Shown here: piece after piece, positions 17,359 through 24,434 of the stretch
How positions within the stretch are numbered: position 1 is the first letter of the stretch
Layout of the letters: the number at the start of each line of letters is the position of its first letter
Origin: Deinococcus deserti VCD115
GTDB taxonomy: Bacteria > Deinococcota > Deinococci > Deinococcales > Deinococcaceae
Assembly: GCF_000020685.1 (NCBI RefSeq)
Contig: NC_012528.1
Location: forward strand, 310,001-374,000
DNA: 64,000 nucleotides
Direction of reading: 5' to 3'
Program-made: the position numbers and the translations under genes
Notes under the pieces: model-generated
What the model was told of the DNA's origin: nothing
The model's database searches: none
The model's input: the letters and a program-made list of their open reading frames with translations, nothing else

Positions 17359-19797
17359 ATGCCCGACCCATCCGCAGGGGACGCGATTCTTTCGTCTGCC
17401 GCCTTCCCTCATCTGGCCTGGACAACCGGTAGGCACGGACACCTGCTCTGGAGCAATCACGCGTGGCTCACCTACACCGGCGCGGAGGCAACCCAGGGAA
17501 CGGTGTCGTTTGTCGACCTGCTTCAGCCTGAGGATCAGCATCTCATGGCTGTTCAACTCGCGCAACGGGTTCCTTTCGAACTGGAGCTCAGGCTGAGCGA
17601 CAAAGGCGGCCAACTGCACTGGTTCCGGGTGCATGGTCAGCCTTCAACCCTGGATGGGGGCCCTGCGTGGGTATTCACGGGCGTGAACATCGACGACCTT
17701 CAGCAGGAGCGGCAGCGAAGCGCCCAGCTACAGAGCATGATGGACGCGAGCTCCAGCTGCATCAAGATCCTGGACCTGGATTCCCATCTGCTCTCAATGA
17801 ATGAGGGCGGCATGACCACCATGGAGATCGACGACTTCGATGTCTGCCGTAATCTGCTGTGGCTGGACTTCTGGGAAGGCAATACCCGCACTATGGTCGA
17901 GGACGCTCTCGAACGCGCGCGCCGCGGCGAGCACGTATCGTTCGAAGCCAGCCGGACAACATTCAAAGGCACACCGAAATGGTGGCACATCAGCATCTCT
18001 CCGCTGTATGACACCGAAGGCCGTGTTCATCAGCTCAGTGCCGTGTCCCGAGACATCACCTCAACCAAAGCAACTCAGGAAGCCGTGGCTGCCCTGGATG
18101 CCTTTGTGGCCTTCAGTGAGATCTCGGGCGCCAGCACGGACGTTCTGCTCCTTGCACAGCACGCCAGGGAAGTCCTTCAGGCGACGCTGGGAGACGTCAC
18201 TGTCGCGTATTACACGCTTGAAGGTGACCTTTGGAAGTGCCGGGTATGGTCGGACAACCTGGCTCCGGAAATCGTGGATGTGCTGACCGCCGGCATTCCC
18301 GTGACGGCGCCCAGTTACGCCCAAGCGACACAGACTCTGCAGCCGGTGTTTGTGGCCGGCTGGAACGCCGAAACTCAGGGCGTGTCCAGGACAGAGCAGT
18401 ACAATGCGGCAGCCTTTTATCCCTGTGTGGTGGACGGCCGTGCTCAGGGGCTGCTGGCGATGGGCATCCAGAAGTCCGGAGACCTCACCGAGCGGGAGCG
18501 GGCGGTGTTCCGCTCTGTCGGCCGCAGCCTCACCCTTGCACTGGAACGCGCGGACGTGGCGCAGCGGATTGACGACCAGCGCGCTGAACTTGAGGCGCGT
18601 ACCCGGGCACTTGAAGGCTTTGCCACCCTGACCAGGGACCTGACCTTGCAACCAGAGCGGGATGCACTCTTCCGCCGGTCGATGGAACTGGTCTTGTCGT
18701 TGATCCCCGAAGGCTACGCGCTGTACTACCAGCCGCATGGGGAAAAATGGTGCGCCACAGCTCAGGTCGGCCATGTCCGATCAGCGCCACTTCAGGCGGC
18801 CATCGAAGGCGGGTTCCCGGTGGGACAGACCCCCAGCCTGGATATCCCGTGTCAGACAAAGGAAGCGTTGTTTCAGGACGAGTACGACTGCACCAGGGAC
18901 GTGGAAGCCTCCCTGGTGCAGCACGTCCGCACCGTCGCCTCACTGCCGGTCGTGGTGGGAGGGCACGTTCACGGCATATTCAGTGTGGCACTGTTTGAGC
19001 CCCGCCCCTGGAGCGCGGCGGACCGGGCGGTTCTGACCACCACGGTGCACAGTCTGGGTCTCGCGCTGGAAAGTGCGCAGAGCGTGGTTCACCTGGCTGA
19101 AGAGCGCCGAAAGCTCGAGGCTGCAAACGAAGAACTCGAGGCATTCGCCTACTCGGTCTCGCATGACCTCCGGACCCCGGTGCGGCACATTGTCGGTTTT
19201 GCGACTCTGCTCCGCAAGCATCTCGGCACCGGGCTGGACGACAAGGCAAACCGATATCTTACGGTGATCGACGAGGGCGCCGGACGCATGAATACCCTGA
19301 TCGACGCCATGCTGGACCTGTCACGGACGTCCCGACTGCCACTGCGCGTCACTCCGGTGGACCTTGAGATCCTGATCGACCGGGTGAAGCTGGACCTGCG
19401 GCCGGATCTGGTGGGCCGCGAGGTGTGCTGGAAAGTCAGTCCGTTACCGCTGGTGATGGGAGATCCGGACATGCTGCTTCAGGTGATGGAGAATCTGTTA
19501 TCCAACGCCTTGAAATACAGCCGGAACCAGAACGTCGCAACAATCGAGGTCTGGGCAGAGGAACGAGAGTGGGACTGGGCGGTGTTCATCCGCGACAATG
19601 GCGCAGGCTTCGACCCCCGCTACGGAGACAAGCTGTTCGGAGTCTTTCAGAGACTGCACCGACAGGACGAGTTCGAAGGTGTTGGAGTCGGGCTCGCAAA
19701 CGTGCGCCGCATTATTCACCGGCATGGAGGCGAAGTCAGTGCGGTGGGACTTCCGGGGCAAGGAGCGACCTTCGGGTTTACCCTGCCCAAACCGTGA
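17359..19797 (+). CDS. Multi-sensor histidine kinase (PAS-PAS-GAF-GAF-HisKA-HATPase)
   Basis: An 812-aa soluble hybrid-sensor-free histidine kinase with no TM segments. Order: PAS about 10-120, PAS/PAC about 120-245 ending in AVSRDIT, GAF about 250-400, second GAF about 405-575, HisKA with phospho-acceptor His602 in SVSHDLRTPVRH, then HATPase with N-box ENLLSNALKYS and the later motif RDNGAGFDPRYGDKLFGVF and GVGVGLANV. The C-terminal half is of the phytochrome-like kinase type. The start is uncertain: ATG at 17359 begins the PAS-like sequence but lacks a ribosome-binding site, and GTG at 17257 is also open. It closely resembles the kinase at 37415-40150 and is divergent from the response regulator, its likely target. 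Confidence 0.9.
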   Translation: MPDPSAGDAILSSAAFPHLAWTTGRHGHLLWSNHAWLTYTGAEATQGTVSFVDLLQPEDQHLMAVQLAQRVPFELELRLSDKGGQLHWFRVHGQPSTLDGGPAWVFTGVNIDDLQQERQRSAQLQSMMDASSSCIKILDLDSHLLSMNEGGMTTMEIDDFDVCRNLLWLDFWEGNTRTMVEDALERARRGEHVSFEASRTTFKGTPKWWHISISPLYDTEGRVHQLSAVSRDITSTKATQEAVAALDAFVAFSEISGASTDVLLLAQHAREVLQATLGDVTVAYYTLEGDLWKCRVWSDNLAPEIVDVLTAGIPVTAPSYAQATQTLQPVFVAGWNAETQGVSRTEQYNAAAFYPCVVDGRAQGLLAMGIQKSGDLTERERAVFRSVGRSLTLALERADVAQRIDDQRAELEARTRALEGFATLTRDLTLQPERDALFRRSMELVLSLIPEGYALYYQPHGEKWCATAQVGHVRSAPLQAAIEGGFPVGQTPSLDIPCQTKEALFQDEYDCTRDVEASLVQHVRTVASLPVVVGGHVHGIFSVALFEPRPWSAADRAVLTTTVHSLGLALESAQSVVHLAEERRKLEAANEELEAFAYSVSHDLRTPVRHIVGFATLLRKHLGTGLDDKANRYLTVIDEGAGRMNTLIDAMLDLSRTSRLPLRVTPVDLEILIDRVKLDLRPDLVGREVCWKVSPLPLVMGDPDMLLQVMENLLSNALKYSRNQNVATIEVWAEEREWDWAVFIRDNGAGFDPRYGDKLFGVFQRLHRQDEFEGVGVGLANVRRIIHRHGGEVSAVGLPGQGATFGFTLPKP

Positions 19798-19916
19798 GAT
19801 GTCCCTGACCAGCCTGGCCCAGATGCTCACAACCGTGCCAGCCCGTGACAGACGCAGAAAACTTGCCTATGAGGGGCGTATTTCATGAACCAGGGGAGGC
19901 CCTTTGGGAACGATAT

Positions 19917-21695
19917 TCAGGCCTCGGCTGCCCCTTGCAGGCTATACCCCTGCCCCCGGACTGTATGAACCAGCGGGTCTGGATGCAAGCGCAACAACTT
20001 GCGGCGGAGGTTACTGATGTGGACATTGACCAGTGGATCACTCTCCAGGCGAACTTCTCCCCACGCTGCGGCAGCAAGGCGCTCGCGGGAAAAGACCTGG
20101 TGGGGGTGCTGCATCAGCACAGCAAGAAGTGCACACTCCTGTTTGCTTAACTTTACGAATTCATGGCCTCCACGCACGACCCGCTCGCGGCAATCCAGGG
20201 TGAGTGACCCATGGGAGAGCACCTCCGGCGCCCTGGGCTCCTCCTTGCTGGTATTGCCCAGCCCAGCCGACTCTAACCGTGCCAGACGCGCCTCCGCCAG
20301 CGCCATCAGGGCGTCTGCGTCCGTAGCGTCTTCCGGCATGCGGGCGATACCCACCTGCACCTGCGCTCCCTTCAGACCACCGGAAAGACCCTGCTGCAGT
20401 ACGGCCTGAAGGTCATGCATGCCGTCTGTGGAAATCACAGCGTACTCTCTGTCTCCAAGTCTGCACGCGGTCCGGTGTTCTCCTGGTCCGGTCTGCAGCA
20501 TCAGCGTCAACCAGCGAGCCCACTCGCTGTCCAGGGGGGCACCGCGCACACTCAAGCGCACTAAGGTCAGCTCCAGGGAGTTGAGGTGCGCATGGTGAAC
20601 GGCTGAGTAAAGCGTGGCCTGGGTTCCAAGGTGGACATCGGGTTTGTCATTGCGGGCCATGTCACGCCGAGCAATGTGCTCCCAGCGGGACAGCAGAATA
20701 TTCAGGCCTTGCGCAACGGCAGTGAGGAGCTGTCGGTCCTCGGGGCTCCACACAACTGCCTCTCCGCCACGGGCATATGACACGACATGGCGGGCACCTT
20801 CTACTGTGGTCAGGGGGAGAAAGGCAGCGCTGCCCACGCCATCACGAATCCAGTCAGAGAATCCAGGTGCAGTGCGCAGATTTTCGAGGAACACCGGGAA
20901 GTCCATATCAAGGGTGACATTCGGGAGGCGCGTCCAAGCCGGAGGGTGTTCCCCGGCAAAAGCCTGAACCGGGACTGTCCATGAGGGGGCTTCGGCGCGC
21001 ATAGACTCACCGCGGGCGTGTAGGGTTACGCTGCAAATATTGGTTGCCTGCGCCACCAGCGGGCCAGTGGCCTGAAGGTAGGCGTCAACGGTCAGATCAT
21101 AGGCGAGGAGCTGTGTCACTGCCGCAAGGTGTTGCGCGTGATCGGCCGCGCCGGTCATTCGGGTCAGCATCTGCGATTTCGCCTTCGCGTCCCGGGCAAG
21201 GGTCAGTTGCGCCAGGCGCAGTTCCAGTTCGTCCATGACCAGCGCTGCGAGGTCCTGCAAGGTTGAACTCTCCTCGTCACTCAGGCCAGTCCGGGGCTGC
21301 TCGTCGAGCAGGCATAGCGTTCCGATGCTGTATCCATCGTGTGTCACCAGAGGGGCCCCAGCGTAAAAGCGCAATCCATGTTCGGCCATCACCCCATGCG
21401 AAGCAAACCGGTGATTCTGCCTGGCGTCTGGCACCACCATAACCTGAGTAGACTCGATGGTTCGGACGCAGGGAGCATGCTCGCGGGTCAGCGAACCTGT
21501 CTTCGTACCAAAACACGCTTTAGCCCAGATCTGCTGTTCGTCAATCAGGTTGATCATGGCGTAGGGAACGCTGAACAGACGAGCCGCAAGGGTCGTCAGT
21601 CGGTCAAACGCCGGTTCAGGCAGGGTGTCCACCACGGCGTATCGCGCGAGCACCTCTATGCGCCTGAGTTCGTTGTCCGACAGCGGCTCGTACAT
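19917..21695 (-). CDS. One-component regulator: GAF, GAF, degenerate GGDEF-like domain and OmpR-type winged helix
   Basis: A 592-aa cytoplasmic protein with an unusual architecture. GAF1 (about 25-165) contains YAMINLIDEQQIW, then LRFYAGAPLVTHDGYSIG. GAF2 (about 190-340) follows with SAAFLPLTTVEG near its end. Residues about 360-475 resemble a GGDEF fold (TACRLGDREYAVISTDG in place of RxGGDEF), but the GG(D/E)EF signature is lost, so no diguanylate cyclase activity is expected. The C-terminus (about 495-590) is an OmpR-type winged helix: LSKQECALLAVLMQHPHQ, then HISNLRRKLLRL and TVRGQGYSL. There is no receiver domain. The ATG has no ribosome-binding site and a TACGAT box ends 6 bases upstream, so leaderless. 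It is convergent with the kinase gene. Confidence 0.88.
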   Translation of the reverse strand: MYEPLSDNELRRIEVLARYAVVDTLPEPAFDRLTTLAARLFSVPYAMINLIDEQQIWAKACFGTKTGSLTREHAPCVRTIESTQVMVVPDARQNHRFASHGVMAEHGLRFYAGAPLVTHDGYSIGTLCLLDEQPRTGLSDEESSTLQDLAALVMDELELRLAQLTLARDAKAKSQMLTRMTGAADHAQHLAAVTQLLAYDLTVDAYLQATGPLVAQATNICSVTLHARGESMRAEAPSWTVPVQAFAGEHPPAWTRLPNVTLDMDFPVFLENLRTAPGFSDWIRDGVGSAAFLPLTTVEGARHVVSYARGGEAVVWSPEDRQLLTAVAQGLNILLSRWEHIARRDMARNDKPDVHLGTQATLYSAVHHAHLNSLELTLVRLSVRGAPLDSEWARWLTLMLQTGPGEHRTACRLGDREYAVISTDGMHDLQAVLQQGLSGGLKGAQVQVGIARMPEDATDADALMALAEARLARLESAGLGNTSKEEPRAPEVLSHGSLTLDCRERVVRGGHEFVKLSKQECALLAVLMQHPHQVFSRERLAAAAWGEVRLESDPLVNVHISNLRRKLLRLHPDPLVHTVRGQGYSLQGAAEA

Positions 21696-21701
21696 AGGAC
21701 C

Positions 21702-21707
21702 ATCGTA
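21702..21707 (-). promoter_or_regulatory. Candidate -10 box (TACGAT), leaderless start
   Basis: TACGAT on the minus strand ends 6 bases before the ATG at 21695, matching the spacing at other candidate leaderless starts in the window. Confidence 0.45.
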
Positions 21708-21853
21708 CGCGGCAGGTCATGACCGGACTCTCTCACTTCAGCGCCTGGCGAACGAACAGTCGGTCTGAGGCACAGACTGATTCTCTGTCGACCAGAAGTC
21801 ATTGAATCGAAGTATCGGTGCCCCATGACGCCGGTGAACAGATCAATTGAGGA

Positions 21854-22459
21854 TCAAGCCACCGGGTCTTGGACATACCCGGTCGCAAGAAGGCCAGCCG
21901 ACAGAAATACCATGGCTTCCTCGATGTATGCCTCCAGGGGAGGCGGTGGGCTTTGAATGGCCCAGGCGGTCGCAGAGCTATAGATCCCGCTGGCCATTAA
22001 CGTTGCTGTCATATCCCGGCTGATGCGGCGTGAATTACAGCGTTGCTCAGAACCTCGTAGAGCGTCACTGACCAACGTATTGAGCTGCCGCTGAACTTGC
22101 AGGTCAACTTGGGCATCCATCTCACAAGGGTGGGCGCGGCGGTCAAGATGTACCTGCGCGAGAAAGACGCACACGCCCTGGAACAGCCGGCGAACATCTT
22201 GTATGAACACCTTTCCCGGTGGCAGGGCGTGTGCCGTAAGCACGCTGGCGAAATGCTTTTCGACGAGTTGCACGAAGAGTTCGTGCTTCTCCCGGTAATG
22301 CGCATAGAAGGTGGCCCGGTTGATCCCCGCACGTTCTGCAATGTCGTGAACTGTGATGGAGGAATAGGGCCGCTCGCGCAGGAGGGCCTCCAGGGCTTCA
22401 AGGATGGCTTGACGTGTCCGCCTGACACGCGGATCCACTCTGGCAGGCACAGGCAACAT
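21854..22459 (-). CDS. TetR-family transcriptional regulator
   Basis: A 201-aa repressor. The N-terminal DNA-binding domain (residues 10-60) shows RRTRQAILEALEALL, then SSITVHDIAERAGINRATFYAHY, the standard TetR helix-turn-helix. The C-terminal part has a TetR_C-type helical ligand domain. ATG at 22459 has a strong AGGAGGC 6 bases upstream; the frame remains open further but without support. An inverted repeat at 22471-22486 overlaps its ribosome-binding-site upstream edge and is the likely operator. It is divergent from a DUF4386 membrane-protein gene, the likely regulated target. Confidence 0.92.
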   Translation of the reverse strand: MLPVPARVDPRVRRTRQAILEALEALLRERPYSSITVHDIAERAGINRATFYAHYREKHELFVQLVEKHFASVLTAHALPPGKVFIQDVRRLFQGVCVFLAQVHLDRRAHPCEMDAQVDLQVQRQLNTLVSDALRGSEQRCNSRRISRDMTATLMASGIYSSATAWAIQSPPPPLEAYIEEAMVFLSAGLLATGYVQDPVA

Positions 22460-22470
22460 AAAAAGCCTCC

Positions 22471-22486
22471 TGTCGTTTACACGACA
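22471..22486. promoter_or_regulatory. Probable TetR operator
   Basis: TGTCGT-TTAC-ACGACA, perfect 6-bp arms, located 11 bases upstream of the tetR-like ATG in the divergent intergenic region with the DUF4386 gene. Position and symmetry fit an autoregulatory operator. Confidence 0.55.
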
Positions 22487-22609
22487 TTTTCCCCCGGTTG
22501 TGTCTGGAGTAAACCAGGCATACCGCTCACTCTGTATACGATAAGTGTTGCTCAAGCGCCGCTGATCACACGAGTCCACCGGTGTACACGCCACCACAAG
22601 GAGCGCTTT

Positions 22610-23368
22610 ATGACATCCAGCAAGATGGACGCCCGTATCACTGGGGTTCTGTTTATCCTCGCCACAGTCTCTGCTGTGCTTGGGGTTCTTCTCTATGCCC
22701 CGCTGCTCAATGACCCGGATTTTCTTCGTTCAGGGCAGTCCCACACTCACCGGGTGATACTTGGTGCGCTGTTCGAATTGATTCTGGCAAGCGCGGCAGT
22801 GGGAACAGCGATCACCCTCTTTCCTTATGTCAAGCGCCAGAACGAAAGCCTTGCCCTAGGCTACGTCAGTTTCAGAGTGCTTGAGGCCACCCTGATCATC
22901 GTCGGTGTTCTGAGCATGCTCAGTTATCTGACGCTCCGAAATCAATTCATGGCGGCGCCTGCACCGCACCTTCCTTCTTTCCAGACAGTGGGTGGCCTGC
23001 TCCTGGCGCTGCATGAGTGGACGTTTCTCCTGGGCCCCAACTTCATGCTGGGCATCAACACCCTGATGTGCGCCTTCTTGCTTCATCAGTCAAGGCTTGT
23101 TCCGCGCGGCATCGCAACCCTCGGCCTTGTCGGCGGCGCGCTTATTCTCACGGCGGCGGTACTGGAACTCTTCGGAGTGGTCCGTCAGCTGTCCCCATGG
23201 GGTGTCGCTCTGGCCCTTCCAGTTGCCGCCTACGAGATGATTCTGGCCGGATGGCTGATCACAAAGGGGTTCAGACCTACGGCAATTCACCACCTTGAGA
23301 GCGGCCCGCAGGCCTCCGGCAGCGCTGCGGCACAGCCAATGCAAACCCTGTACGGGACCGGCAAATAA
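22610..23368 (+). CDS. DUF4386 family membrane protein
   Basis: A 252-aa protein with about six hydrophobic segments (for example residues 10-30 ITGVLFILATVSAVLGVLLY, 50-75, 90-110, 140-160, 170-190, 200-220). The overall pattern and the internal FLLGPNFMLGINTLM and SRLVPRGIATLGLVGG match DUF4386 proteins, small membrane proteins of unknown function. ATG at 22610 has AAGGAG 5 bases upstream. It is divergently arranged with a TetR regulator, with an operator-like repeat between them, so it is probably ligand-induced and may contribute to export or membrane stress. The function is not established. Confidence 0.85.
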   Translation: MTSSKMDARITGVLFILATVSAVLGVLLYAPLLNDPDFLRSGQSHTHRVILGALFELILASAAVGTAITLFPYVKRQNESLALGYVSFRVLEATLIIVGVLSMLSYLTLRNQFMAAPAPHLPSFQTVGGLLLALHEWTFLLGPNFMLGINTLMCAFLLHQSRLVPRGIATLGLVGGALILTAAVLELFGVVRQLSPWGVALALPVAAYEMILAGWLITKGFRPTAIHHLESGPQASGSAAAQPMQTLYGTGK

Positions 23369-23458
23369 CCTGAATCCAGCGGGGGGTCAGCACAGCCTCC
23401 GAACTGGGTTCCAGATGGTTCACGCTGCATTGACAGCGTTGACCCACTGTTCCCGAGC

Positions 23459-23508
23459 TGAGCACAGCCAGGTGTAGACCTTTTAAGCTCTACACCTGGC
23501 TGTGCTCA
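23459..23508. terminator. Bidirectional hairpin terminator
   Basis: A perfect 20-bp inverted repeat (arms 23459-23478 and 23489-23508, 10-base loop containing TTTT) lies between the convergent DUF4386 gene and the receiver gene. It resembles in form the 5372-5425 hairpin. Confidence 0.7.
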
Positions 23509-23606
23509 CCGACTTTCCTCTCCAGATCTTCCGGCTGACCAGTGCACAAAACTTCCGGATCATTCAGGACGAATAGGGCCTCAGGAGCATCTGGCCTGTT
23601 CTCAGG

Positions 23607-24068
23607 TTAGCGGGCTGCTCGTGTCGCGACCTCCGCAATACTAGGAAGTCGCACCAGGCCACGCCAGTACGCTTCAATGGTTTTGACAACACGGACAAAT
23701 TCCTCATAGGTGCTGGGTTTCACGACATAGCCGCTTGCATACCCGTGGTAGGCCCGCTGAATATCGTCCGGGTGATCCGAGGTCGACAGGATCATGACGG
23801 GGATACTCCGTAATTCCGGCTGCTGTTTGACGTGCGCCAGGAAATCATGTCCGTTCATGACTGGCATGTTCAGGTCAAGGACCACGAGATCCGGGTAGGT
23901 GGCATTCAGGAACTGGTCTTCACGGTTGAGGTATTGGAGGGCCTGCCGCCCGTTCTCTACATGAATGACGTCGACCTCAGCCACAGCGTCTGCGAGAAGA
24001 TCCTGAAACAGCGCAACGTCTGCCAGTTCATCTTCTACCAACAGCAGCGTGAAGGACTTGCGATTCAT
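23607..24068 (-). CDS. Single-domain response regulator (Rcp1-like), probable phytochrome partner
   Basis: A 153-aa stand-alone receiver protein. LLLVEDELAD supplies the acidic residues, VVLDLNMPVMNGHDFL carries the phospho-acceptor Asp at about residue 65, MILSTSDHPDDI the conserved Ser/Thr, and GYVVKP the Lys near 117. The extended loop after the fifth strand is typical of the Rcp1-type regulators that pair with phytochromes. ATG at 24068 has GGTGA 5 bases upstream, so it is preferred to the ATG at 24080. It lies divergent to the bacteriophytochrome gene, which supports this being its phospho-partner. Confidence 0.9.
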   Translation of the reverse strand: MNRKSFTLLLVEDELADVALFQDLLADAVAEVDVIHVENGRQALQYLNREDQFLNATYPDLVVLDLNMPVMNGHDFLAHVKQQPELRSIPVMILSTSDHPDDIQRAYHGYASGYVVKPSTYEEFVRVVKTIEAYWRGLVRLPSIAEVATRAAR

Positions 24069-24080
24069 GAGCTTCACCAT

Positions 24081-24434
24081 ACACTTTACGCCCTAGGCGC
24101 TAAAATTGTTAGAAAAGGCTTCAGGTTCGTTCATAGACCCTTATTTCCTTTTCACGGGTACATTCACGCAGTGTTAACGTGAGCGGGATGGACTCCTCTC
24201 TGCCATGCTCGGCTACACCGCTGAGTCCATATCCAGTCAAGCGTAGGGACCGGAGCCTGGGCATGCACTCTCTTGACCGCAGGACCGGGCCAAGTGCTGA
24301 GAACAGACAGCTCAGGCTGGCGCCGGCCCCTGGAGTCTGCTCCCCTCAAAAACAGTCCGCTGGCCCCAGCTTGCGGAGGCCTCGCTCCCGTCCTCATCTT
24401 GTCAAGACCGTTTCTGAGCACAGGGACAAGACCC
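24081..24434. other. Divergent region between receiver and phytochrome genes
   Basis: About 350 bases with no gene on either strand that can be supported. The frame of the phytochrome remains open to 24273, but conserved sequence begins at 24435. The left part (24081-24175) is A+T richer than its surroundings and is the likely promoter area for the minus-strand receiver gene. Confidence 0.5.

Noticed and set aside
22097..22609. N-terminal extension of the DUF4386 protein running over the tetR-like gene
   Set aside because: It is antisense to the TetR gene, and AAGGAG precedes ATG at 22610.
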